Assembly: GCA_002433075.1 (NCBI GenBank)
Contig: DJHM01000056.1
Span: forward strand, 99,399-163,398
DNA length: 64,000 bases
Direction: 5' to 3'
DNA from: Latescibacteria bacterium UBA6620
GTDB lineage: Bacteria > Latescibacterota > UBA2968
Within the stretch, counting starts at the first letter, position 1. Every line of letters begins with the position of its first letter. The position numbers and the translations under genes are program-made. Under the pieces are notes generated by a model. The model made no database searches and was not told where the DNA came from. It saw only the letters and a program-made list of their open reading frames with translations. Positions 50,696 to 59,583 of the stretch are shown here, piece by piece.

Positions 50696-52477
50696 CTACC
50701 AAGTGCACACCGCCTCCGCGATTCCCCCAAGGTGCTTTCCATTCCACGTCACGTCAGCAACGATCGTCCAGCTGTGAAAGTGCGTCTCAGCCGGTAGGGT
50801 CGCACGGACGTCGTAGGATCGCGTTTCCCCGACACCCACATCGATGTCCAGCCGTTGTGGATTGACGGTCACCCCCTTAGTGGTCTGGAGGTCGATGGTC
50901 CCACTCCTCGGCGCATCCTCGTGGTTTCTCACTCTTACCTCGAACGACACCTCATCCCCTGGTTTCACCCGTACTTTGAAGGGATAAAACTCCACCCAAT
51001 GGGGATCCATACCCAGGTTCGGATGCGGCTGATCGATGATGTCCTCGAAGTGCTCTGCCCATCGGTCCATCCATTTCTGCCACTTCTCCACCTTCTCCGT
51101 AGTGCAGGGCACACCGCCCCCGTGACCCGTCAAGAGAATGTCGGGACTTCGCTCCGCGATCTGGCGAGGCATATCCCGATACGTCGACACCGGCGTCCGG
51201 TTCTTCGGTATGAACGAATGAATCCAGTCCCGGTTCTCCCGAAAGCACAAACCCGAAATGTTGTCTCCGATCGAGAGATACCGTTTCCCGTCCACGTCGA
51301 ACGTGATCAGGTTGTGATACCACGTCTGACCCGGGAACTGTTCGATTCTGAAGTTAATCCCTCGCCAGGTGAAGGGTTCATCTCGGGACACAACCCGGTC
51401 GACTTTCGATGGATGCGGCACCAGACACGGCATCTCGTATCGTTCCGGATGCTCAATAATGTCAGCCACCTCGGGCGATGTCGCCACCTTCGTCCCGTAT
51501 TTGATCTGGAGTGCCGACAGTCCAGCCAGATGATCGTCGTGGTAGTGCGACGGCAGAAACCACTCGACGTCGGTCACGCCGATCTCCCGTTCGAGGTGCG
51601 GAGTCAGATGATCGATGTAGCGATGCGGATTAGCCGTGATCGGCGCGTTGCCCACGTATCCAGAGTCGATGAACAACGCGTGCCCTTCGTCGTCCCGAAC
51701 GATATAGGTATACGCACCCGAGTTGCTCACCTCAAAGACGTGATCGGATATCTGACGAAAGATCGGCGCGAAGTCCTTGTAGTCTTGCGCGAAAAACATC
51801 TCGTAGAGATCCACCAGATCAGACCGTAGTGTATCGAAATCGTTGTCATCGGGTTGGAAAGGATCTCCGTGGCCCGGTAGAATCCAATCGACACCAAGGT
51901 TCCGGACGGTCTCCAGACTCTCGATCAGATTGACGTGACCCTGGAAGGTCATGTACGCCCACTGGGAGGAGTAGTATTCGTGAAGTTTCCCGGATGACGC
52001 GAGAAGGTCGCCACAGGCCAGCAATCTGAGCCCCTCGAGGTCGAACAGATAACCCACGGACCCGAACGTGTGACCCGGCAGGGGCACGATCTCGACCTTC
52101 AGGTCCTGCCAGGAAAGAGTATCGTAATCACGAAGCGGCTCGCCCTGAATGTCACCGATCGGTCCTGATGTCTCGTAGTACGACTTGTAGTTGTCGTAGA
52201 TGTCGTAGCCGGCCCGAGACACGTCCCCCTCTTCATAGAACCGTCTCTCCGGCCACGGATAATTTACGGACACACCTTCAGCTACCCATCCAGGCGCCTT
52301 CCCACATTGATCTCGATGAAAATGTGTCAGCAGCAGCCGGTCCACTTCGACACCCGCCCTGTCCGTGACGTCTCTCACCGAAAGCTGACCACAGTCGACG
52401 ACCAACCCGCGCCCGCCGCGGGCGATCACATACGTGCTGCATGTTCCGTCGATCCAACTGATTCCGGGAATGTCCAC
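50696..52477 (-). CDS. Tandem metallo-beta-lactamase-fold protein (two MBL domains fused)
   Basis: 593 aa from the GTG at 52475-52477 (VDIPGISWIDGTCSTYV), with AGGAT upstream; a TTG at 52516 is the alternative. The first MBL domain (about 1-255) has the metal motif THFHRDQCG, CGDLLASSG and PGHGDPF. The second (about 260-500) has SHYHDDHLAG, a canonical HxHxDH, GDNISGL and TGHGGG. The C-terminal 100 residues are a beta-sandwich (VKPGDEVSFEVRVRNHED). The first domain's HFHRDQ lacks the second Asp-His pair, so it may be partly degenerate. A fused MBL pair is unusual; substrate unknown. Confidence 0.87.
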   Translation of the reverse strand: MDIPGISWIDGTCSTYVIARGGRGLVVDCGQLSVRDVTDRAGVEVDRLLLTHFHRDQCGKAPGWVAEGVSVNYPWPERRFYEEGDVSRAGYDIYDNYKSYYETSGPIGDIQGEPLRDYDTLSWQDLKVEIVPLPGHTFGSVGYLFDLEGLRLLACGDLLASSGKLHEYYSSQWAYMTFQGHVNLIESLETVRNLGVDWILPGHGDPFQPDDNDFDTLRSDLVDLYEMFFAQDYKDFAPIFRQISDHVFEVSNSGAYTYIVRDDEGHALFIDSGYVGNAPITANPHRYIDHLTPHLEREIGVTDVEWFLPSHYHDDHLAGLSALQIKYGTKVATSPEVADIIEHPERYEMPCLVPHPSKVDRVVSRDEPFTWRGINFRIEQFPGQTWYHNLITFDVDGKRYLSIGDNISGLCFRENRDWIHSFIPKNRTPVSTYRDMPRQIAERSPDILLTGHGGGVPCTTEKVEKWQKWMDRWAEHFEDIIDQPHPNLGMDPHWVEFYPFKVRVKPGDEVSFEVRVRNHEDAPRSGTIDLQTTKGVTVNPQRLDIDVGVGETRSYDVRATLPAETHFHSWTIVADVTWNGKHLGGIAEAVCTW

Positions 52478-52623
52478 GGCTATCCTTCCACAATCTTCGA
52501 TGGTGTGCCGACCCAATCCGGGCCGGTGAGTAGTAAACAGACCCAGGGCTTCGCCCTGAGCAACAGAATGACTCGCGATTGCCGCTTAACCGAGAGTGCC
52601 AACATACCGGAGTGGAGAAGAAA

Positions 52624-52648
52624 GCCCCCGTCGATGTTCGACAGGGGC
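52624..52648 (-). terminator. Intrinsic terminator after the Gfo gene
   Basis: GCCCCCGTCGA (52624-52634) and TCGACAGGGGC (52638-52648) pair with one mismatch around a TGT loop, followed leftward by TTTCTTCTCC. It lies 40 nt past the Gfo stop (52689). Confidence 0.7.
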
Positions 52649-52688
52649 AGGTTCAAAGACGTTCCACGGTTGTCTGTGTCTAAGACAC

Positions 52689-53726
52689 TCAGTTCAACGA
52701 CACGGTTTGACCTGATTCCGCCGCCGCCATCGCCGCATCATAGACTCGCATTGTTTTCAGCACCTGCTCGGGCGTGACGATCAGTTCGGCTCCCTGGTTC
52801 AGCACGTCCGAAATGTTCTGGTAGTAATCCTTCCACGACCCTTTGACACTGTCTATAATTCGTTCTTCCGGGTCGCCATTTCGATAGGTCACCACCCGAG
52901 CGCGGTCTTCCGGCGGCTCCTTCGCATCTTCGATCAGACCGAGACGAAGAAACGGCTCCTGTGGATCGAGTCCCGACTTCGACAGCGTACCCAGGTCGCC
53001 GGCCACGAACCAGCGAGGAATGGCGATGGCTGAGAGATTTCCGATTTCGATCTGGTAGCGAATCCCGTTCGCAAAGCGGATTAGCATCGTCCCGTAGTTC
53101 CCGATGTCGATCGGCCAGTGGTCGCGGAAGATGACATCGCAGTAGACGGACTCTACCGGGGCACCTGCCAGGAGCAGCGCCTGATCGACGAAGTGAGCGG
53201 GCCAGTCGAACAGGATACCCCCGCTCTGCGCCAGATCGCCCCGCCACCCTCTAGGACTGCCATAACGCATGATCCCCACCTTGAAGAGATAGGGCTCCCC
53301 GAGCAGTCCATCGTCGATCGCCTTCCGTACCGTAAGGTAGTCCCAATCCCAGCGGCGATTGTGGAACACGGACAACAGTACGTTGTTGCGATCGCGGGCT
53401 GCGATCATCTCTTCGGCTTCCGACGCATTCATACACATGATCTTGTCGGTCACCAGGTGCTTGCCGGCGTCCATCGCCTTCACTGCCTGATCGCAGTGAA
53501 CGTCGTGGGGCGTCGCCAGCACGATCAGATCCACGTCGTCATCGGTCAACAACGCGTCGAAATCAGGGTAGATCTTCGCGTCCGGGTGGTTCTCCTTCGC
53601 CTCGGCCTGACGACCTTCATCTCGCGTACTGATTGCGTGCAGCCGAAGTCCCTCAGCCAGCCCGATCAGATATGATTGGTAGGCGCGCCCCGAGTAGCCG
53701 TAGCCCACGACTGCCGCGTTGACCAT
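52689..53726 (-). CDS. Gfo/Idh/MocA family oxidoreductase
   Basis: 345 aa. VVGYGYSGRAYQS nucleotide loop; catalytic Lys in LVTDKIMCMN (TDK rather than EKP), His in FDWPAHFVDQALL. YhhX/YdgJ-like members share this length. It is 9 nt downstream of the sulfatase stop and would act on the desulfated or free sugar (inference). Terminator at 52624-52648 closes the unit. Confidence 0.9.
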   Translation of the reverse strand: MVNAAVVGYGYSGRAYQSYLIGLAEGLRLHAISTRDEGRQAEAKENHPDAKIYPDFDALLTDDDVDLIVLATPHDVHCDQAVKAMDAGKHLVTDKIMCMNASEAEEMIAARDRNNVLLSVFHNRRWDWDYLTVRKAIDDGLLGEPYLFKVGIMRYGSPRGWRGDLAQSGGILFDWPAHFVDQALLLAGAPVESVYCDVIFRDHWPIDIGNYGTMLIRFANGIRYQIEIGNLSAIAIPRWFVAGDLGTLSKSGLDPQEPFLRLGLIEDAKEPPEDRARVVTYRNGDPEERIIDSVKGSWKDYYQNISDVLNQGAELIVTPEQVLKTMRVYDAAMAAAESGQTVSLN

Positions 53727-53735
53727 TTCGCGACC

Positions 53736-54998
53736 TTATCCCTGCTGCTGTTTGTAATGATCGACCACGATTTCGAGCTTCTCCCTCGCGTCTTCGGCTT
53801 CTTCATCTCCCTCACGTCTGCCGATAGGAGTCTGCTCCAGATCGTCCGCGACCAAATCGTAAAACCGACCGTCGTCGTAGAGCTTGAAACGTTGATCCTG
53901 AGCCCATTCCTGGAGCCGATAGCGCGACTTTCCCTGGCCAGGAAGCGGGTTGTGCCACTGATAGATCCAATCCCGCGGATTCCCCTCCTCCCCCATCAGT
54001 TGCGGGAGAAACGATCGACCATCACAGATCGCATCGCCAGGCATACTGACTCTGGCCGCCTGCATCATCGTGGGAAGAAAGTCCGTCAGGTCGATCAGGT
54101 CGTCCGACACCACCCCGGTCGCACGTCCTCCCCACTCGCATACGAACGGCACGCGTGTCCCCGCGTTTGTCGTTTCCCCCTTCCCCCCCACGAAAGGCCG
54201 ATCTCCCAGCAACGACGTCACTTCTCGTGGTGAACCGTTGTCGCCGATGAACATCACGAGCGTGTCTTCGCGAAGTCCCAGCTCCTCAAGGCCCTCGAGG
54301 ATGTAGCCGATCAGTTTGTCCGTGTATTCCACCATGTCGCCGAAGTTGTTCACGTCGTTTTTATGGCGGTCACCCGCCCACCCCTCACTGTCGGGCGTCG
54401 GTTTAAACGGCCCGTGCGTCAACGCCATCGGGTAGTAAATGAAAAACGGCTCGCCCTTATGCCTCGAGGCGAAATCGAGGAGGTAACCTGTGAACAGATC
54501 AGGCCCATACTGCCCCTCCGTATCTTCCATAACCTCGCCGTTGTCCAGGATGACGGGATCTGCATATCGGGAACCCTTGTCCTCTGTGTGGCCCGCGTGC
54601 CAGAGGAAGTATTCGTCGAAACCGGAGTCTTCAGGCAGCATCCCTTTCCCACGCCATTCCGGCTCGAAGTCAGGAGGGTTATAGCTCCACAGCTGCCATT
54701 TTCCCGTGATGCACGTGGCATACCCCGCGTCCTGCATGTAGTGCCCGAATGTCTTCTCATCGGGATCGAGCACACCGAACGCTTTCCAGTTCCGGAAGTT
54801 GTACTTCCCGGTCATCAGCGCGACGCGTGTCGGCGTGCAGAGCGGAAGCGAGTAAGCGTGATTGAACCGCACCCCACGTTCGGCCATACCATCGAGGTTG
54901 GGTGTCTTGTATGATTTACCGTCGTAGCAACCCAGGCACTCATATCCCAGATCGTCAGCCAGAATGAGGATGACGTTCTGCTTGCCGTCCCTTGCCAT
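53736..54998 (-). CDS. Sulfatase (type I, formylglycine-dependent)
   Basis: 420 aa. The signature Cys54-Thr-Pro-Thr-Arg58 (LPLCTPTRVALMTGKY) is the site for conversion of Cys to formylglycine. Metal ligands appear in LADDLGYE and FIGDNGSPRE (DN). It cleaves a sulfate ester. No signal peptide is obvious, so cytoplasmic location is likely. Upstream is a DUF6785-like membrane gene (about 200 nt away) and downstream a Gfo oxidoreductase, suggesting uptake and breakdown of a sulfated sugar (inference). The anaerobic or aerobic maturase is not in the window. Confidence 0.93.
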   Translation of the reverse strand: MARDGKQNVILILADDLGYECLGCYDGKSYKTPNLDGMAERGVRFNHAYSLPLCTPTRVALMTGKYNFRNWKAFGVLDPDEKTFGHYMQDAGYATCITGKWQLWSYNPPDFEPEWRGKGMLPEDSGFDEYFLWHAGHTEDKGSRYADPVILDNGEVMEDTEGQYGPDLFTGYLLDFASRHKGEPFFIYYPMALTHGPFKPTPDSEGWAGDRHKNDVNNFGDMVEYTDKLIGYILEGLEELGLREDTLVMFIGDNGSPREVTSLLGDRPFVGGKGETTNAGTRVPFVCEWGGRATGVVSDDLIDLTDFLPTMMQAARVSMPGDAICDGRSFLPQLMGEEGNPRDWIYQWHNPLPGQGKSRYRLQEWAQDQRFKLYDDGRFYDLVADDLEQTPIGRREGDEEAEDAREKLEIVVDHYKQQQG

Positions 54999-55203
54999 AG
55001 GCTTCTCCCTTTAGGACTGTCTTCGGTCGGGCGTGAATTGAATCTGAAACGACCCGGAACACGATATTTGCAAACGACGAGGATGGCAAGAAGGCATCCG
55101 GGTGCAACCGCTACCAGGTGGGAAACAGAAGTGGGGCCTGGAAGGAAGATGAAATGTGGCGGGAAACAGATGTTGCAGTCGTCAGACCACCGGGTCACCA
55201 GAT

Positions 55204-57144
55204 CTACCAATCCGAGAAGGGAACGTTGTGTCCATCCCCATAGAACCAGATCACGTCGATGATGAACGAGATACTAGCCCCAACGAAGTGGCCCACGATC
55301 ATCCCCACGAAAAACGGCCGGGCGCTCCTGAAACCCTGGATCCCACCCAGCTTCAGGATGCTTCCCTTCGCCAACCACGCCACGAAGAAGGAGACTGCCA
55401 AATCTCGAACCGGGTAGATTGGCCCGGCCGCGAACCCGATCGGGTGCAGGGGCCAACCCGGAAAGCGGTAGCGCGTCGCCATCAGCGCGAGAGTGACCGC
55501 AGCTCCGATCCCCATGAAGAGAATGGCCTTCCACGGTGGGCTCCGCGGTGTTGTCGATTTCTTGACCAGATCGTTCCAGACGTGCTCTCCCCCCACGGAC
55601 ATGAACGGGATGTTCGCCATTCCATAGGTGTAACCCATGTAGATCGTATAGGCGATCGTCGCGATCAGCCCCGCTCCCATGGCAATGACGATCGGCCAGA
55701 TCATGGCCCGTCTGTTGCCTTCGAGCGTGTCGAAAAGCATCACGGAATGGGCGCAGGCCGGCATAATCGTCGTCTTGATGTCGCTGTGCAGACAGTAAGA
55801 CAGGCTGGTCGAAACAAGCGTTTCCCGGCTGAGCCCCGCCGTACCCTTGATTACCATGGCAAAGGGCTGAGGGTTGAGCGGCGTCCGAAGTGAAATGACC
55901 CCCGCTTCAGCGATCACGCGCGTCATCGCGATGTAGAGAATGAAGACCCCGAGGAGGTAGACGAGTAGAAAGTCCCACTCCATCCCCGTCGCCCAGTGCC
56001 ACGCGGCCATGTAGAGCCCGCAGATTGCGAAGCCATAGACAGCTACGCGATAGGAAACGATTTCCTCCGAATCGTCCACCGACGGATCGCGAAAGACCGC
56101 CTTCCTGAAGACATCCCGAAGATGGAACCGCGCCATCCACAGGCCGACCGCCACGATCGCCACGTAGGCCCCCATCGATTGGGATCCGATGGGAAGCGGA
56201 CCCGTCGAATGGGTCGCCACGAACTCCGTCTTGAATCCAAAGGTGTTGAGCAGTCCGACCTCAATGTTCGTCAGCACGTTGAACAGCCATAGGCCAACCA
56301 GGATGTCCACGCGGATGAAATAGCCGAATCCAATAATGATCGGGTAGAGATACGTCCGCATCGGTTGGAAGTGTGGACCGAAGCTCACGTCCACACCCCG
56401 GTAGGGAATCTTTGGGAAGGTGGGTTCGAAGTAGGACACGATGTTCCAGGCGATGATCGCGGCCGGGAGTCCGAACCCGAGCCAGAAAATCGGCTGATTC
56501 ATCATCGACATCCTGAAGAACCCGTCCGACTGTTCCTCGTCCAGGATGGCCAATGGCAACTGCATGAGCGGGTAGTCGATCCGCTCGTTCAACACCCACT
56601 GTTTCCGCAACATCACCATCGCAAACAGACAGCACCCGTAGAACGCCGCGACGGCCGTGAACCACCAGAACATCGGGACAATCCAGACATCCCACGGAAT
56701 CGACAGACCCTGAGGAAGCCCCTCGAAGTACCAGGTGAGCGCTTGTCCACCTGGTATGACGGAATAGCTCGGCAGGGGCTCGTAGTACGTCCCCCACTGA
56801 TTTTCCGGTGAAGCCATGTAGTACGGCACGGTAATGTTGGCGATGAGCCTGCCGACGAAGTACGTCGGCATTGTCGTCGTCACGAGGGGCATGCAGAAAA
56901 TCGTAGCAAGCTCGCCTCGGCTGAATCGGAAGGGCCCGGCAAAAAAGAGGGTGATCAGCAGGAGGGGAAAGACCGCCGCCATGGACATGTGGTTCTGGTC
57001 CAAGCGCGTCGTCTCGACGATGAACCGTCCCCAGGCCCCTCCGATTGTCGCCAGGATCGCGATGGTCGTTCCAATCACGAGGGCGCGAAACGTCACGAGG
57101 GGTTGAGGGGTAACAGGATCGGGTTGGTTAGCGGGAAGGGCCAT
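55204..57144 (-). CDS. Large multi-pass membrane protein (DUF6785/DUF6784-like), copy 2
   Basis: 646 aa from the ATG at 57142-57144 (MALPANQPDPV), chosen because copy 1 also begins MALP; a TTG at 57216 adds 24 residues without support. About 14 membrane helices. Shared with copy 1: TTRLDQNHMSMAAVFP, GLPQGLSIPWDVWIVPMFWW, ERIDYPLMQLPL, RDPSVDDSEEIVSYRVAV, CLHSDIKTTIMPACAHSVML and the C-terminus FYGDGHNVPFSDW. Transporter-like, but no function is known to me. Here it sits upstream of a sulfatase and Gfo gene, while copy 1 sits in the uronate-type cluster. Confidence 0.85.
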   Translation of the reverse strand: MALPANQPDPVTPQPLVTFRALVIGTTIAILATIGGAWGRFIVETTRLDQNHMSMAAVFPLLLITLFFAGPFRFSRGELATIFCMPLVTTTMPTYFVGRLIANITVPYYMASPENQWGTYYEPLPSYSVIPGGQALTWYFEGLPQGLSIPWDVWIVPMFWWFTAVAAFYGCCLFAMVMLRKQWVLNERIDYPLMQLPLAILDEEQSDGFFRMSMMNQPIFWLGFGLPAAIIAWNIVSYFEPTFPKIPYRGVDVSFGPHFQPMRTYLYPIIIGFGYFIRVDILVGLWLFNVLTNIEVGLLNTFGFKTEFVATHSTGPLPIGSQSMGAYVAIVAVGLWMARFHLRDVFRKAVFRDPSVDDSEEIVSYRVAVYGFAICGLYMAAWHWATGMEWDFLLVYLLGVFILYIAMTRVIAEAGVISLRTPLNPQPFAMVIKGTAGLSRETLVSTSLSYCLHSDIKTTIMPACAHSVMLFDTLEGNRRAMIWPIVIAMGAGLIATIAYTIYMGYTYGMANIPFMSVGGEHVWNDLVKKSTTPRSPPWKAILFMGIGAAVTLALMATRYRFPGWPLHPIGFAAGPIYPVRDLAVSFFVAWLAKGSILKLGGIQGFRSARPFFVGMIVGHFVGASISFIIDVIWFYGDGHNVPFSDW

Positions 57145-57331
57145 TGGGGCTTTTGTACCTATCGATCTATCGTCGGTCACATCCCGATCCAGAAAGGATT
57201 GGGCCCTTATCGTCAACTCGCTTGACGTGGATCTTTACGGATTCGTGCGGGTGCGAACGACGAGTTGTCAATGGCTCGCGCTCGGCCAGGAAGCGACGAG
57301 GCCTAAATGTTAACCCACGAGCGGAACCTAC

Positions 57332-57440
57332 TGTCACCCCGGTGTGCTTTGGGGCCGGGGCCCATTTTCATCTCGCAACACAAATTGGGTCCGGGCCTCG
57401 CCCTACGGCTGCGCTTGAGCGGTGCTCGCCCCGGATGACA
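57332..57440. repeat. Palindromic repeat element in a 366-nt intergenic region
   Basis: GGCCGGGGCCCATTTT (57353-57368) pairs imperfectly with AAATTGGGTCCGGGCC (57382-57397), and outer TGTCACCCCGG pairs with CCGGATGACA (57431-57440). This is a REP/MITE-like structure. The remaining gap 57145-57510 shows no gene. Confidence 0.5.
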
Positions 57441-57510
57441 CACAGTTTCTGCTGCTCGAGATCGAGTACAACCCACACGAATCTGCGAAGTACACACTTG
57501 GCAACGGCCT

Positions 57511-58536
57511 TTACCGCGTCCCCCGTAGATCGATATACGCCGGATCCGCAACCTGCATCTCGCGTGGAAGCAGTCCGTTCACCACGGCCACGATGTCGTT
57601 CGTCACCATGCGGCCGAGGTTATGGAACGCTTCCTGAATTGCTCCGGCCCGGTGGGTGGAGAAGACGACGTTCGGGGCATTGCGTATGGGATGATCTAGC
57701 GGGAGGGGTTCTTCCGGGTAGACGTCGATGCCTGCACGGAACCGCCCTTCGAGTAGCAGGTCCGTCAACGCGTCGAAGTCCACGACGTGCGACCGACTGA
57801 GAAGGAGGAAGATCGCATCGGACGAGATCTTCTCGAGGAGCGCGCGTCCCATCTGCTCGCGATTCGATCCCGAAGGCGTCGCCAGGACGAAGATGAGCTT
57901 CGACGTCGAGACCAGGGTCTCCAAGTCGACGGGCGTCACGCCCTGGAGCTCGAGATACGCGTCCGTCATCCACGGATCGTAGGCCTGGATCGGACAGCCA
58001 AACGGTTCCAGCAGCGGCTTCAGGCATCGCGCAAGGCTTCCTAAGCCGATGAATCCGGCCTGCAGCCCGTAGAGGGAGTGCTCCAGATGCTTCTCCGGCT
58101 CGTGTGTCGCCAAATCCGGCAAGCGCCATTCACCCCGCTTCAGGGACGCATCATACCACACGATCCGCCTGGCCACCGCGAGGGCGAGGCCGATCCCCAT
58201 CTCCGCCACCGTCGGCCCGAAGGCGGGCGCGCAGCTTAAAACGCGGATGCCTCGAGCGAAGCAGGCGGCGTAATCGAGCTTGTCCGGAGGAGGAAAACCG
58301 CCGCTCATCTCGGCGATCACCTTCAGGTTCGGAAAGCGACCCACGTCACCGTAGGACCAACGCCCGGTGACGATCCCGAAGAGATCCTCCCGCACCGACT
58401 CGATCACCTCATCCGGCGCGGCTTCGTTCTGGGCCCAGACGAGATCGGCCGCCGACTGGAGACGACTGTAGTCCTCTGGTTTGAAAAGCAGCTCGATCGT
58501 TCTCGCGTACGGGTCGAGTAGAATCTTGTGCGGCAT
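57511..58536 (-). CDS. D-2-hydroxyacid dehydrogenase family protein, tandem copy 2
   Basis: 341 aa. NAD loop FIGLGSLARCLKP (GxGxxA rather than GxGxxG), FVLATPSGSNREQMG, and the catalytic His in VVFSTHRAGAIQE; Glu in DVYPEEPLP. Family members reduce 2-keto acids. It starts 2 nt after the tandem paralogue's stop. About half the residues look identical to the upstream copy, with shared FGCPIQ.YDPWMTDAYLE and GVTPVDLETL stretches. Both lie at the end of a six-gene sugar-acid operon. Confidence 0.88.
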   Translation of the reverse strand: MPHKILLDPYARTIELLFKPEDYSRLQSAADLVWAQNEAAPDEVIESVREDLFGIVTGRWSYGDVGRFPNLKVIAEMSGGFPPPDKLDYAACFARGIRVLSCAPAFGPTVAEMGIGLALAVARRIVWYDASLKRGEWRLPDLATHEPEKHLEHSLYGLQAGFIGLGSLARCLKPLLEPFGCPIQAYDPWMTDAYLELQGVTPVDLETLVSTSKLIFVLATPSGSNREQMGRALLEKISSDAIFLLLSRSHVVDFDALTDLLLEGRFRAGIDVYPEEPLPLDHPIRNAPNVVFSTHRAGAIQEAFHNLGRMVTNDIVAVVNGLLPREMQVADPAYIDLRGTR

Positions 58537-58538
58537 GA

Positions 58539-59555
58539 TCAGGGCTCGCCCTTCAGCGCGAGATAGGCCAGGTCGACGGGCTGTAGCTCACGCGGCGGCA
58601 GGCCCTGGACAAGGGCCTCGAGATCGTTGGCAACCATCCGACCGATGAACCAGTATTCTGCCGTATTTCCTCCGGCCCGGTGCGGTGTGAGGACCACATT
58701 CGGAGCCGTGCGGATGGGGTGATCCTCAGGCACAGGCTCTTCGGGAAACACATCGATGCCGGCCGCGAACCGTCCTTCGCTGACAAATTCCGTCAGGGCA
58801 TCGAAGTCCACCATGTGCGAGCGACTGACCAGAACGAAGGCCGACCCTGGCTGGATTCTCTCCAGCCTCTCGCGGTCCAGAAAGGCGCGATTGGACGCGC
58901 TCGGTGTGGCCAGAACGAAGATCAGACGGGAGGTAGACAGGAGCGTGTCGATGTCGACCGGCGTGACGCCCTCAGCCTCGAGATAGGCGTCCGTCATCCA
59001 GGGGTCGTAGACCTGGATCGGACAGCCAAACGGTTCGAGAAGCGGCTTGAGGCCCCGACCGAGAGACCCGAAACCTATCAGTCCGGCTTGAAGACCAAGG
59101 ATCGAATACTCACCCCTGAACTCCCGATGGCTCCAGTGACCCTTTCCGTCACGGAAGTCCGCATCGTTCCAGGCGATGCGTCTCGCCACGCACAAAGCCA
59201 TCCCTAGGGCCATTTCGGCCACAATGGGCCCATAGGCCGGGGCGCAACACAACACGCGAATGCCCCGTGCGAAGCACGCGGCATAATCCAGCTCGCTATG
59301 CGATGGGAACTGGCCCTTCGACGTCAATATCGCCTTCAGATTCGGGAAGCGTTCAATATCTCCGTATGTCCATCCGTCCGTGATGATCGCGAACAGATCT
59401 TCCCGCACTTCCTCGATCACCTCTGCGGGCGCCGCCTCGTCTCTCGCCCACACAAGCTCTGCAGTTGCTTCGAGCCGGGCGTAATCATCCCAGTGAAAGA
59501 TGTGATCGATCTTTCGTGTATACGTATCCAGCAGAACTTTTGGTCGCGCGCTCAC
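58539..59555 (-). CDS. D-2-hydroxyacid dehydrogenase family protein, tandem copy 1
   Basis: 338 aa from the GTG at 59553-59555 (VSARPKVLLDTYTRK), with GGGAAA upstream; an ATG-type start at 59603 would overlap the PhyH stop at 59584. NAD loop LIGFGSLGRGLKP, FVLATPSASNR, SRSHMVDFDAL, DVFPEEPVP, and the catalytic His in VLTPHRAGGN. A recent-looking duplication with the gene at 57511. Substrate likely a sugar-derived 2-hydroxy acid (inference). Confidence 0.88.
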   Translation of the reverse strand: MSARPKVLLDTYTRKIDHIFHWDDYARLEATAELVWARDEAAPAEVIEEVREDLFAIITDGWTYGDIERFPNLKAILTSKGQFPSHSELDYAACFARGIRVLCCAPAYGPIVAEMALGMALCVARRIAWNDADFRDGKGHWSHREFRGEYSILGLQAGLIGFGSLGRGLKPLLEPFGCPIQVYDPWMTDAYLEAEGVTPVDIDTLLSTSRLIFVLATPSASNRAFLDRERLERIQPGSAFVLVSRSHMVDFDALTEFVSEGRFAAGIDVFPEEPVPEDHPIRTAPNVVLTPHRAGGNTAEYWFIGRMVANDLEALVQGLPPRELQPVDLAYLALKGEP

Positions 59556-59583
59556 AGTTTTCCCTTTGGACGTGGAGAGCCTT

